Source of the DNA: Sediminibacterium sp. KACHI17
GTDB taxonomy: Bacteria; Bacteroidota; Bacteroidia; Chitinophagales; Chitinophagaceae
Assembly: GCF_040362915.1 (NCBI RefSeq)
Contig: NZ_AP029612.1
Location: forward strand, 1,674,001-1,738,000
Direction of reading: 5' to 3'
Length of the DNA: 64,000 bases
In this document: positions 39,101-46,773 of the stretch, piece after piece
Position numbering within the stretch: position 1 is the stretch's first letter
Layout: each line of letters starts with the position of its first letter
Notes under the pieces: generated by a model
The model's input: the letters and a program-made list of their open reading frames with translations, nothing else
Told to the model about the DNA's origin: nothing
Database searches by the model: none
Made by a program: the position numbers and the translations under genes

Positions 39101-39179
39101 TTTGTGCCTGCGCGAATAGGGTAAATACGCAAGCGAGTAAACCCACTAAAGCAGGCCTGACAAGCTTCGAAAGATTCAT
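36117..39179 (-). CDS. SusC/RagA-family TonB-linked outer-membrane transporter
   Basis: A 1020-residue protein with signal peptide (VFTLFAQAQ), an N-terminal carboxypeptidase-regulatory-like domain (VTGKVTDSKDGSPLAGASV, about residues 28-115), the plug domain with the SusC signature (VVVGYGTRKSKDVTGSV, then RGTGSISGAQEPLYVIDGVP and SAAAIYGSRGANGVILI), and a 22-strand-type barrel ending in VGLNVGF. It would import a ligand captured by SusD using TonB energy. It is divergent from a LacI-type regulator gene, which suggests inducible control. Confidence 0.96.
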   Translation of the reverse strand: MNLSKLVRPALVGLLACVFTLFAQAQTKTVTGKVTDSKDGSPLAGASVLVKGSTTGAQTGADGTFKITVPSSARTLTVSYAGYASADVNISASNTANVSLTASADALADVVVVGYGTRKSKDVTGSVSRVTEKDFNKGQIASPEQLLQGRTAGVLVTPSTGEPGAAATINIRGTGSISGAQEPLYVIDGVPLIQGGTLGTNGSGVEGGTTAKNPLIFLNPTDIESITVLKDASAAAIYGSRGANGVILITTKQGKGGKGGVFSYGASTTLAQTARRYDLMNAQDFLLAAKKANIDGGASPDAAAAAVVGIDRGANTDWQDVIFRTAISQNHNLSWSMSNKGTSVRLSGSYDNQEGIIKNTGLERLTGRANISQKLFNDKLKLEANMTMSRTENSYAPLSNNAGYQGSLLGAALQFNPTNPIYNSDGTFYQPGDQRNPAQMLAYFTDNDYINRFLGNFSASYQITKDLSYKVVLGLDNSKSQRTSFADPRLGSNAYGGTINVFGKDYGNGIQGNGRTTRQNLETKSTLVEHYLTYDKTFNEKHAINAIAGYSYQSFENRYNASFGWGLKTPVTGPNDVFVKDYNAFTNYANFVPGYDKNELQSVFGRLNYTYNDKYFLTVTVRSDGSSKFGSNNRYATFPAFAFKWRALEESWMQNIFGGFLSDLSFRANYGKLGSQDNLGSYAALNLQQTFDVGSGPVTRFIQQGNPDLKWEEVATTGFGVDFTTKDKRLSVTLDYYNNKRTNMLFFAPTPGGFAPTANWWINLDGKVINKGWEASVNYRAIQGKKFSWDISYNMTTVNNNIEGLPTPINTGAVSGQGLTGAFAQTLTNGSSIFTWSMPVFNGFDGNGNARYGNGAANRLVGSALPTFFAGLTNNFSYGRWNLSVFLNAITGFHVYNNTANALFLKGSLRNARNVTYEVGNGPENPFNPGSVSTRFLEKGDFIRLANVNLSYAFNLKKNSLFKSMSVFASGQNLALITGYSGIDPEVNVDKNINGIPSRGFDYTQYPRPRIITVGLNVGF

Positions 39180-39205
39180 AAATGGCAGTTTATTGGTTAT
39201 TAAGC

Positions 39206-39220
39206 GTGTACAAAGTACAC
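39206..39220. promoter_or_regulatory. Palindrome in the susC leader, candidate operator
   Basis: GTGTAC-AAA-GTACAC is a perfect palindrome with a 3-nt centre, 27 bp upstream of the susC ATG. On the minus strand it contains GTACTTTG, close to the Bacteroidota -7 element, with a TTTG about 17 nt upstream. A repressor bound here would block a susC promoter. This is inference from sequence only. Confidence 0.35.
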
Positions 39221-39361
39221 ATTTTTTTCAGAAACAAAATATTTTCTTAAAATTTTGTGAATCTGAGCCAACGTGTAAAATGCACTCCATTTCCAAGACC
39301 GTATTATCCCTAAAAAAGATGCACAATTCAGGAATTTTAAGGGCTTCAAAAGATTTTAAAC

Positions 39362-39373
39362 TCGATTAATCGA
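39362..39373. promoter_or_regulatory. Palindrome TCGATTAATCGA upstream of the LacI-type gene
   Basis: A perfect 12-bp palindrome lies in the 287-bp space between susC and the divergent LacI-family gene, 93 bp before the regulator ATG. LacI-family proteins bind such symmetric sites, so this is the second operator candidate. Apart from the two palindromes, the region is A/T-rich and no gene was seen. Confidence 0.35.
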
Positions 39374-39466
39374 TAGATAATCAGTCATTTAGGTGTATTT
39401 ACAGCATTTCCGCAAAGGTTTGCTGTGGAAATTTTCTTTACTTTTCCCTTTTAATTAGGCAATCGC

Positions 39467-40453
39467 ATGACCAATACCACGCTGAAAAAAATATCAGAGA
39501 TACTCGGTATTAGTATCTCAACCGTCTCACGTGCGCTGAAACACCATCCGGATATATCCGTAAAGACCCGCGAAAAGGTCATCGAACTGGCGCGTACACT
39601 GGATTATGAACCTAATGCCAATGCTGTTCAACTGAGAACGAAGAACAGTAGACTCCTGGGATTAATGGTGCCGACGATCTCCAATTACTTTTACGAAACC
39701 TTTATCGCTGCCGTAGAAGAGGATGCCAGAAAAAATGGCTACGCAGTTATGATCCTTCAATCCGGTAATGACCCATTGATCGAAGCTGAAAACCTGAAAC
39801 TCTTCAGACAAAATCGGGTATCCGGTGTATTTGTTTGCCTAAGCTCGAATACAAAAGACATGAGCAGCTTTGAAAAAATGTATGAGCTAGAAATACCCGT
39901 TCTCTTTTTTGATAATGTTCCCCAGGAATCAGGGGTACATAAGATTTGCCTGGCAGATAAAAAAAGTGCTCAGTTAGCGGCTGAACTGATTTTACAACAT
40001 CCCTATCAATCAATTCTCGCCATCTTTGGCAATCCGGCATTATCGATCACTAAAAAAAGGGAAGCCGCATTGAAAAATGCGTTCCAATCACATCCACATA
40101 TTTCCTTACTGATCGAACATGCCAATAGCTCTGATGAAGCAAAAAACATTTGTCATGAGATGCTCAATAAACATCTTCCGGATATTATTTTCTGTATGAG
40201 TGATGAAGTGTTGATCGGTGTATTAAAAACCATTCAGGAGAAAGGACTTCGTTATCCTGATAATATTGCTTTACTCACCATCAGCAATGGTACCATTCCC
40301 AGGCTCTTTCATCCACAGATCACCTACATTGAAACTAGTGGCGAAAAACTTGGTAAAGCTGCTTTTGCACATATGCTCAATTGCATACAAACCAAACATG
40401 CACCAACTGAATTATTGGTCGATGCAGTGCTGATCAATGGTGGATCACTTTAA
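39467..40453 (+). CDS. LacI-family transcriptional regulator
   Basis: A 328-residue DNA-binding protein. The N-terminal helix-turn-helix and hinge are clear (TLKKISEILGISISTVSRAL, then DISVKTREKVIELARTLDYEPNA). The periplasmic-binding-protein-like effector domain follows (LLGLMVPTISNYFYETFIAAVEEDA). It probably represses or activates the divergent susCD operon in response to a sugar-like ligand. In Bacteroidota, LacI-type regulators next to susC are common. The effector is unknown. Confidence 0.92.
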   Translation: MTNTTLKKISEILGISISTVSRALKHHPDISVKTREKVIELARTLDYEPNANAVQLRTKNSRLLGLMVPTISNYFYETFIAAVEEDARKNGYAVMILQSGNDPLIEAENLKLFRQNRVSGVFVCLSSNTKDMSSFEKMYELEIPVLFFDNVPQESGVHKICLADKKSAQLAAELILQHPYQSILAIFGNPALSITKKREAALKNAFQSHPHISLLIEHANSSDEAKNICHEMLNKHLPDIIFCMSDEVLIGVLKTIQEKGLRYPDNIALLTISNGTIPRLFHPQITYIETSGEKLGKAAFAHMLNCIQTKHAPTELLVDAVLINGGSL

Positions 40454-40530
40454 ACATCATAAACAAAGAATCATGAATGTAACATGATGAACTATAGAAA
40501 AATACTTCACCATTCAGTACGCTATGTCCA

Positions 40531-41355
40531 TCATTTCAATGTGCCGATTGCTTTTGCAAAAATCGCACTCAGTCCTTCATCGGCTCTGCCTGCTACTTCT
40601 ATGATCTCTGAAATGTTTACGGGCTGTAGGTGATCCGGATCACACTCATCGGTGATCACACTCACAGCAGCACAACGCAAGCCTATATGATTGGCCACGA
40701 TCACTTCCGGAACAGTACTCATGCCCACCATATCTGCTCCTGCTGCACGTAAATAACGATACTCAGCCCTTGTTTCCAGATTAGGTCCCTGCACTGCTAC
40801 ATACACACCATGTAACAATTCTTTTTGTGTAGCATGTGCTGCTTTGATGAGTTGTTGACCAATTCCATCATCATAAGGTTTACACATGTCTACAAAGCGA
40901 TTCCCAAATGCTGGATCATTCAATCCACGCAATGGATTTTCGGGTAATAAATTGATATGATCATTGATCAATACCATATCTCCTTTCTTAAACAATGGAT
41001 TCATGCCTCCTGCCGCATTACTCAATAATAAAAACTGAATACCCAATGCTTTCATGACTCTGATCGGAAAAGTAATTTGCTGCATACTGTATCCTTCATA
41101 ATAATGAAAGCGCCCTTGCATGGCCATCACTTTTTTTCCTTGAACCGTACCATAGATCAATTGTCCTTTATGAAATTCTACGGTAGCTGTCGGAAAGTGA
41201 GGAATCTCGTGATAAGGAATGGTAAGACTGATATCAATGTGTTGTATAAAAGAGCCCAAACCAGTTCCCAATACAACCGCTACTTCCGGATTTTGAAACC
41301 CTTTTTCTCTTAAAAAAGACGCGCATTCGTCAACCTTTTGCAACATATTCTCCAT
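40531..41355 (-). CDS. Purine nucleoside phosphorylase, class I
   Basis: Start chosen at the ATG at 41355 (274 residues, the normal family length); a TTG at 41403 would add 16 residues. Family motifs are VVLGTGLGSF (phosphate loop), MQGRFHYYEGY, LSNAAGGMN, GPNLETRAEYRYL and GMSTVPEVIVA. It cleaves purine nucleosides with phosphate to base and ribose 1-phosphate. The purine-contact Glu is kept (Glu194), but the usual Asn is Asp236 in VITDECD, a change linked to acceptance of 6-aminopurines. It diverges from the arsenosugar cluster with 64 bp between, and removing adenine from an arsenic-adenosine intermediate would fit (inference). Confidence 0.92.
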   Translation of the reverse strand: MENMLQKVDECASFLREKGFQNPEVAVVLGTGLGSFIQHIDISLTIPYHEIPHFPTATVEFHKGQLIYGTVQGKKVMAMQGRFHYYEGYSMQQITFPIRVMKALGIQFLLLSNAAGGMNPLFKKGDMVLINDHINLLPENPLRGLNDPAFGNRFVDMCKPYDDGIGQQLIKAAHATQKELLHGVYVAVQGPNLETRAEYRYLRAAGADMVGMSTVPEVIVANHIGLRCAAVSVITDECDPDHLQPVNISEIIEVAGRADEGLSAIFAKAIGTLK

Positions 41356-41419
41356 AATAACCAGTAATTTTTCAATCTGTAAATTAAAACTATCTGCGTT
41401 CAATGAACGTATTTATTAT

Positions 41420-42208
41420 ATGCAAAGATTGTTCCTCTTTATAATGAGTATCATACCATTGATGGGAACTACTATTCCTTCCAGTGCTCAAACAATGCAA
41501 CCGATAGAAAAGATATCATTCACAAAAGTATCCCAGCAACTATTACTTCAGGTAAAAAGAAGAGAATCACCGGATTCTTTGGTCCAACTCTTACAACAGA
41601 TTTCAGCTGAAGAACTGCATCAAGCACTTAATACGGATGATCAGAAAAAAGCTTTTTGGTTAAATATCTATAATGCATTTACCCAATTATCATTAACAAA
41701 GAATCCGGAAAAGTATAAAAAACGCGGACAATTCTTCGGACAAAAAAATATTGTGATCGCCGGAGAGAAATTAAGTCTTGATCGTATTGAACATGGATTA
41801 TTGCGTCGTTCAAAAACGAAATGGAGTTTGGGTTATGTTAATCGTTTATTCCCTTCCTCTTTTGAAAAGAAACATCGGGTTGACACTGTTGATTACCGAA
41901 TTCATTTTGCGTTGAATTGTGGCGCAAAAAGTTGCCCTCCCATTGCCTTCTATCGACCAGAACAACTAAATCAGCAATTGGATTTGGCAACGCGTGTATA
42001 CTTAAGGAATGAAGCAGTATATGACACTGCCCATAATAAGTTGAAATTACCCGCCATCATGGGATGGTTCAGAGCTGATTTCGGAGGAAAGAAAAAAATG
42101 AAAGAACTATTAAAGAAGATCAGTGTTATCCCTAATGAGTCAAACCCTTCGATCTCTTTTAAAAAATACGACTGGAATCTTTATTTAGATAATTACAAAA
42201 CCGACTAA
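41420..42208 (+). CDS. DUF547-domain secreted protein
   Basis: A 262-residue protein with a signal peptide (MSIIPLMGTTIPSSAQ). The DUF547 core is recognisable: KKAFWLNIYNAFTQLSL, then GQKNIVIAGEKLSLDRIEHGLLR and the Cys motif HFALNCGAKSCPPIAFY. The biochemical function of DUF547 is unknown; the fold recalls papain-like or transglutaminase-like proteins, and the conserved Cys would suit that. Its stop lies 1 bp before the next start, so it belongs to the arsenosugar operon. Confidence 0.85.
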   Translation: MQRLFLFIMSIIPLMGTTIPSSAQTMQPIEKISFTKVSQQLLLQVKRRESPDSLVQLLQQISAEELHQALNTDDQKKAFWLNIYNAFTQLSLTKNPEKYKKRGQFFGQKNIVIAGEKLSLDRIEHGLLRRSKTKWSLGYVNRLFPSSFEKKHRVDTVDYRIHFALNCGAKSCPPIAFYRPEQLNQQLDLATRVYLRNEAVYDTAHNKLKLPAIMGWFRADFGGKKKMKELLKKISVIPNESNPSISFKKYDWNLYLDNYKTD

Positions 42209-42209
42209 C

Positions 42210-42545
42210 ATGGCTAATCATTATTACAATGCTGAAGATCTTGGAAAATTTGGTGCTATTGGTGAGTATCAAAAAGAAATGGCGGATAAATTCTTTGCAT
42301 GGTATGGCGAAGTATTCAAAGACAGTGCACTGAGCGCACGCGAAAAATCATTGATCGCACTTGCTGTTGCACATGCAGTACAATGTCCATATTGTATTGA
42401 CGCTTACAGCAGTGATGCTTATGAAAAAGGATGGAGTGAAGCACAAATGATGGAAGCTGTTCACGTAGCATCTGCTATTAAAGGAGGAGCAGCATTGGTA
42501 CATGGTGTTCAAATGATGAATAAGGTGAAATCCATTTCCATGTAA
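42210..42545 (+). CDS. Arsenosugar-associated peroxidase-like protein (AhpD/CMD fold)
   Basis: A 111-residue protein of the carboxymuconolactone decarboxylase/AhpD fold. The redox motif is C-x-x-C in AVQCPYCIDAYSSDAYEKG, with the upstream Glu in AREKSLIALAVAHA and the downstream EAVHVASAIKGGAAL. It matches the family found beside ArsS in many genomes and named arsenosugar biosynthesis-associated peroxidase-like protein. It may reduce or protect an arsenic intermediate, which is unproven. It sits 28 bp upstream of the radical SAM gene. Confidence 0.85.
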   Translation: MANHYYNAEDLGKFGAIGEYQKEMADKFFAWYGEVFKDSALSAREKSLIALAVAHAVQCPYCIDAYSSDAYEKGWSEAQMMEAVHVASAIKGGAALVHGVQMMNKVKSISM

Positions 42546-42573
42546 TGCTTGAACAAAGCAGAAATACATACAC

Positions 42574-43614
42574 ATGAAATCATTAAAAGCTTTGCAACAC
42601 GCTTTAGCGGATGCAGGACATCAGATCGATATTTTAGAACACGAAAAAAACTTACCGCTTTTCACGGATAAAATGAAAGCAGTGGGTTTATTTCCGTTGC
42701 TCCCTAAAGAACCTGAGATCTTTCAGGTCAACGTTGGAAAAATGTGTAACCAGGTTTGCAAACATTGTCATGTAGATGCCGGTCCAGACAGAAAAGAGAT
42801 CATGACCAAAGAAACCATGATGCTTTGCTTAAGTGTTCTGGAAAAAAATCCTTCTTTCACAACAGTGGACCTAACAGGTGGAGCTCCTGAAATGAATCCT
42901 GATTTCAGATGGTTTGTATCTGAGATCAAAAAACTAAACAGACATATCATTGTTCGCTGTAACCTTACCATCATTCTGGCCAATAAAAAATACCACGACC
43001 TTCCAGAATTCTTTAAACAACATGATATCGAAGTTGTGTCTTCACTTCCCTTTTACACTCAAGATAGGACAGACAGACAAAGAGGTAATGGTGTTTTTGA
43101 AGATTCGATCAAAGCACTACAAATGTTGAATGCTGTGGGTTATGGTATTGACGGTACCGGATTATCCTTAAACCTGGTATACAATCCGGCTGGCGCTTTT
43201 CTTCCGCCTTCACAAACTGCATTAGAAAAGGAATATAAAGATGCTTTATTGGAACGATACAATATTCATTTCAATCAGTTGTATGTGATCACCAATATGC
43301 CCATCAGTCGTTATCTGGATTATCTTTTGGTGAGTGGTAACTACAGCGCTTATATGGAAAAACTGATACAGGCTTTTAATCCAGCTGCAGCTGCCAATGT
43401 GATGTGTAGGAATACACTCTCTGTTGGATGGGATGGTTATTTATACGACTGTGATTTCAATCAGATGCTTGATTTAAAAGTGGGCTGTTCAGGCGCAGAT
43501 CATTTATCCAATTATTCATCATCAGCTATTCGTCAACGCGAGATCATTCTCAACCAACACTGTTATGGTTGTACTGCCGGATCAGGATCTAGCTGTGGCG
43601 GTGCTGTTACATAA
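42574..43614 (+). CDS. arsS: Arsenosugar biosynthesis radical SAM protein ArsS
   Basis: A 346-residue cytoplasmic enzyme. The radical-SAM 4Fe-4S motif C-x3-C-x2-C is seen at Cys58, Cys62 and Cys65 (MCNQVCKHCHVDAGPDRKE). The C-terminal domain carries further cysteines (YDCDFNQML, HCYGCTAGSGSSCGG), as in the DUF3641 part of ArsS. ArsS adds the 5'-deoxyadenosyl group of SAM to dimethylarsenic, giving the precursor of arsenosugars. The neighbours, a peroxidase-like protein and two glycosyltransferases of the arsenosugar-linked families, support this. No arsM methyltransferase is in the window. Confidence 0.93.
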   Translation: MKSLKALQHALADAGHQIDILEHEKNLPLFTDKMKAVGLFPLLPKEPEIFQVNVGKMCNQVCKHCHVDAGPDRKEIMTKETMMLCLSVLEKNPSFTTVDLTGGAPEMNPDFRWFVSEIKKLNRHIIVRCNLTIILANKKYHDLPEFFKQHDIEVVSSLPFYTQDRTDRQRGNGVFEDSIKALQMLNAVGYGIDGTGLSLNLVYNPAGAFLPPSQTALEKEYKDALLERYNIHFNQLYVITNMPISRYLDYLLVSGNYSAYMEKLIQAFNPAAAANVMCRNTLSVGWDGYLYDCDFNQMLDLKVGCSGADHLSNYSSSAIRQREIILNQHCYGCTAGSGSSCGGAVT

Positions 43615-43625
43615 ACTAAGATCGA

Positions 43626-44228
43626 TTGAAACAAGCGCTGATCATTTTTGCAAGGAATCCGATTCGCGGAAAGGTAAAGACTCGTTTAGCTGCCACCATG
43701 GGAGAAGAAAAAGCGTTATCGATCTATTGCACATTGCTTGAACATACGGTCAAGATCACACAACAACTATTTTGCGACCGATATGTTTTTTATGCAGATG
43801 GTATTTCTTTGAATGATCACTGGCTGGATAATGTGTACGTGAAAAGGAATCAAGCTGACGGTGATCTCGGCACTCGCATGCATCATGCTTTTGATACTTT
43901 GTTTCAAGAGTCGTATGATCAAATGATCATTATCGGCACGGATTGTTTTGAACTAACAGAAGACATCCTTCAACACGCATTTACTGCTTTACAGAATTAT
44001 GAAACAGTTATCGGCCCTTCCGCAGATGGCGGCTACTATTTACTTGGCATGCGTCAATTTTATCCTTTTCTTTTTGAAGAGAAAACATGGAGTAGTGATA
44101 CAGTTTACAGCAGTACCATTGAACAACTAGAAATGCATCAGATCAGTTATAAGCAACTTCCGATACTGAACGATATCGATACAGAAGAAGACTGGAAACA
44201 ACATCTTTCAAAACTCAACGATAATTAA
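43626..44228 (+). CDS. Arsenosugar-cluster glycosyltransferase, TIGR04282-type
   Basis: A 200-residue GT-A-like protein. N-terminal nucleotide-binding segment LIIFARNPIRGKVKTRLA, then IIGTDCFELTEDIL and GPSADGGYYLLGM, as in the TIGR04282 family (related to CofC-type nucleotidyltransferases). The start codon is TTG at 43626, because the family N-terminus begins exactly there and no ATG is available. It lies 11 bp after arsS. It presumably glycosylates or activates a sugar in the final arsenosugar steps. Its 3' end overlaps the convergent next gene by 14 bp. Confidence 0.88.
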   Translation: MKQALIIFARNPIRGKVKTRLAATMGEEKALSIYCTLLEHTVKITQQLFCDRYVFYADGISLNDHWLDNVYVKRNQADGDLGTRMHHAFDTLFQESYDQMIIIGTDCFELTEDILQHAFTALQNYETVIGPSADGGYYLLGMRQFYPFLFEEKTWSSDTVYSSTIEQLEMHQISYKQLPILNDIDTEEDWKQHLSKLNDN

Positions 44229-44913
44229 GCAATTTCTTGTATCGTTTTGCCATCGCTTCTTGCGTTGCTCCTTTTTTATACATACGGATAATTTCATAAT
44301 TCGCTGTCTGTACCCTTAACCAGCTATTGGTATCATATTTTCTGGCAGATATCAGTGCAGTAGATGAAAATATTTTATATCGTGCTCCTGTAGCTTTTGC
44401 ACGTGTAACAATATCATAATCTTCCATGATACGCATACTACCATTAAACCCACTGATCTGATCAAAAAGCGATCGTTGCATGAAAAGCGTCTGATCTCCT
44501 CCATAACATATGAATAGATCAAACCGGGTAAACCACGCATTGAAAAGTAAAATCTTTTTATTGGAATCAAACTTTGTACGATAACGTCCAAATGCATAGC
44601 CCTTATTGATCGCCGAAAGAATATCGGAAGCGTAAGTAACAGGCGGAAAGGTATCTGCATGTACAAAATAAAAAACAGAACCTGTCGCAAGCGTCGCTCC
44701 ATGATTCATTTGAGCTGCCCTTCCTTGATACGGAGATAAAGTCGTTATTGCGCCGGCTGCTGCTGCAATTGATATAGTATCATCAACGCTGCCACCATCA
44801 GAAACGATGATCTCTTTAATAGAATCCCCTCCATGCTTTTGTAAATAGGAGATTAATCTGTTGATTCCATTTGCTTCGTTATAAGTAGGTATGATGATGC
44901 TGATACTTTGCAT
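44215..44913 (-). CDS. Arsenosugar-cluster glycosyltransferase family 2, TIGR04283-type
   Basis: A 232-residue GT2 enzyme from the ATG at 44913; a TTG three codons upstream is less likely. Motifs are ISIIIPTYNEANGI, IVSDGGSVDDT, GRAAQMNHGA and the metal-binding FVHADTFPP (a D-x-D variant, HAD). This is the TIGR04283 family, which accompanies TIGR04282 in arsenosugar clusters. It would transfer a glycosyl group, possibly to the arsinoyl-ribose. Its 3' end overlaps the convergent gene by 14 bp. Confidence 0.88.
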   Translation of the reverse strand: MQSISIIIPTYNEANGINRLISYLQKHGGDSIKEIIVSDGGSVDDTISIAAAAGAITTLSPYQGRAAQMNHGATLATGSVFYFVHADTFPPVTYASDILSAINKGYAFGRYRTKFDSNKKILLFNAWFTRFDLFICYGGDQTLFMQRSLFDQISGFNGSMRIMEDYDIVTRAKATGARYKIFSSTALISARKYDTNSWLRVQTANYEIIRMYKKGATQEAMAKRYKKLLNYR

Positions 44914-44980
44914 ACAGTTCAATTACATTATAATAAACGAATAAACAAACTTAATTGATTCCTGTTTGGATCGCTGAGAT

Positions 44981-45011
44981 AAAAAAATAATGGCACCTTT
45001 TCAGATGCCAC
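44981..45011 (-). terminator. Terminator of the sigma/anti-sigma/DUF4097 operon
   Basis: On the minus strand TGGCATC-TGAAAA-GGTGCCA forms a 7-bp stem followed by TTATTTTTTT. It lies about 56 bp after the stop of the last gene of the operon. Confidence 0.75.
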
Positions 45012-45066
45012 TATCCATTTACTGCTTGCAACAATAAATGCTGCTATATTTTTTGCTGAGTATAGC

Positions 45067-45888
45067 CTATTTGTTCTTACGAATGAAAAGATCACCACTC
45101 CAGGATTTCACCATTACTTCTGTTCCACCACCATTGATCTTTCCTGTTATCCACGCATCTTTTGTGATTTTATAAGTACCTCCTGAATTACTTTTCACAG
45201 GAGCTGCAGAAGATTTATCCATCGCCACTTCAAAATCACTGAAGATCTCACCCTGATCGGTTTTCATTTTTAGGTTAGCTTTTATAGACGCGGGAAAATT
45301 GAGATTTACATCTCCATTAAATGTAGAGAATGCCATCGGCTTCCCTTCTGTTACATTCGTAAATGCTGCTGTGATATCACCATTCACCGTATTTGCTACC
45401 GCTGTACCTGAAATACCGGATACTTTGATGTCTCCATTCACATTGTTCAGCTCAAGTTCTCCTTTGATATTGCTCACGATAATATCTCCTTCATTCAAAG
45501 TATTCAAGACCAGTGTACCATTCACAGGAACTTTGATATCAAGATCGATCTTCCTCATCATGCTATGATTGCTGATAGTGACCTCATTATTCTTTTCAAC
45601 GGCATTGATCTCATAACCTGATGATGCCCCGATCCGCTTTAATCCAGATACTTTTTGATCGTTCTTTTTAGATTTTTTATCTTCTTCTACCTCAACATTG
45701 ATGATCATGTTATCTCCGCTATGACCAGTCACTTTGATAGAACCACTGAGTAATCCTACCACAAGTTTATACGGCTTACCCGGACTACTTAACGCCACTG
45801 TCAATTGTTCTTTTTCAACTCCCTGTGCGATCAACCCTGTCGAAAAAAGAATACACAACAGAGCGAGGGTATATTTTATTGTTTTCAT
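45067..45888 (-). CDS. DUF4097-like envelope protein (second of a pair)
   Basis: The ATG at 45888 gives 273 residues with a signal peptide (ALLCILFSTGLIAQ); a longer frame to 45939 lacks sense. The mature part has repeated short beta units of the type INVEVEED, DIDIKVPVNGTLVLNTLNEGDIIVSNIKGELELNNVNGDIKVSGI, a right-handed beta-helix-like pattern typical of DUF4097/adhesin-like proteins. The function is unknown. It lies 10 bp downstream of its paralogue, in a sigma-factor operon. Confidence 0.75.
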   Translation of the reverse strand: MKTIKYTLALLCILFSTGLIAQGVEKEQLTVALSSPGKPYKLVVGLLSGSIKVTGHSGDNMIINVEVEEDKKSKKNDQKVSGLKRIGASSGYEINAVEKNNEVTISNHSMMRKIDLDIKVPVNGTLVLNTLNEGDIIVSNIKGELELNNVNGDIKVSGISGTAVANTVNGDITAAFTNVTEGKPMAFSTFNGDVNLNFPASIKANLKMKTDQGEIFSDFEVAMDKSSAAPVKSNSGGTYKITKDAWITGKINGGGTEVMVKSWSGDLFIRKNK

Positions 45889-45898
45889 GTTTTTTGAT

Positions 45899-46762
45899 TT
45901 ATGATTTCTTGATATAAACATTTCCATTGAGCGTTTCAAAATTGAATCGATTACCTCCGGTTCCGATCCTTACCGCATTTCCTTTGCTGATCTTATACAA
46001 AGTACTATTGGACTTGGTTTCTGTATTTTTCTCCAACGTATTACTGATCGGTTCAACATTTTCAAAGTCTGTAAAATATTTTCCATTCATACTTTTAAAA
46101 TAGAGATCAGCATTGAGTCCATTTTGGTATTTCACGGTAATATCACCATTGATCGTTTTATAGTTGGATGCAGCTGGTGGATTGGTAAGATAACTCACTG
46201 TAACATCCCCATTAACGGTTGTTGCTTTAGTGACTCCCTTTGCATGTTCTACATCTATCTTACCGTTTACATTGGATACAAACAATGCTCCATGCACTTC
46301 TTTTACATAGACATTTCCTTCATTGATCGTAGATACACGTAATCGCATTTGATGTGGCACTTTTACTACGAAGTCTAATTGATATTTATAACGAATCGAT
46401 TTACTGTCTTCATTTCTACTCCATTGCTGATTAGGTCTGGAATCATGGGGAGCTGCGATATATACAATAATACTATCACCCTGTTGTTCCATCTCAAAAC
46501 GAAATTCTTGTTTCCCCTTCGTTACTTCTTCAGGATATTTTGATGTGATATTCTTATCGATCTCTAACAAGACTTTATCACCATTATAACCTTCTACTTT
46601 TATGGACCCGAAAATATTATAGATCGCTAATACGGCATTCGTACTATTCGGATTAACATTGAATTGCTTTGAGATATGCTCTTTTGCTTCCTGCGCAGAT
46701 AGACTCATGCAGGCACAAAGAGATAGCATTCCTGCTGCTAGCAGGTTAATATACGTTTTCAT
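45899..46762 (-). CDS. DUF4097-like envelope protein (first of a pair)
   Basis: A 287-residue protein with a signal peptide ending near SLSAQ. The central repeats VSTINEGNVYVKEVHGALFVSNVNGKIDVEHAKGVTKATTVNGDVTV parallel those of the next gene, so the two arose by duplication. The beta-helix-like repeats resemble DUF4097 proteins. Placed between an anti-sigma factor and its paralogue, it may be a target or output of the sigma system (inference). Confidence 0.75.
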   Translation of the reverse strand: MKTYINLLAAGMLSLCACMSLSAQEAKEHISKQFNVNPNSTNAVLAIYNIFGSIKVEGYNGDKVLLEIDKNITSKYPEEVTKGKQEFRFEMEQQGDSIIVYIAAPHDSRPNQQWSRNEDSKSIRYKYQLDFVVKVPHQMRLRVSTINEGNVYVKEVHGALFVSNVNGKIDVEHAKGVTKATTVNGDVTVSYLTNPPAASNYKTINGDITVKYQNGLNADLYFKSMNGKYFTDFENVEPISNTLEKNTETKSNSTLYKISKGNAVRIGTGGNRFNFETLNGNVYIKKS

Positions 46763-46773
46763 ATATGAGGGGT

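Noticed and set aside
45889..45939. Longer start of the second DUF4097-like protein
   Set aside because: It would overlap the upstream paralogue and place 17 charged residues before the signal peptide that begins at 45888.
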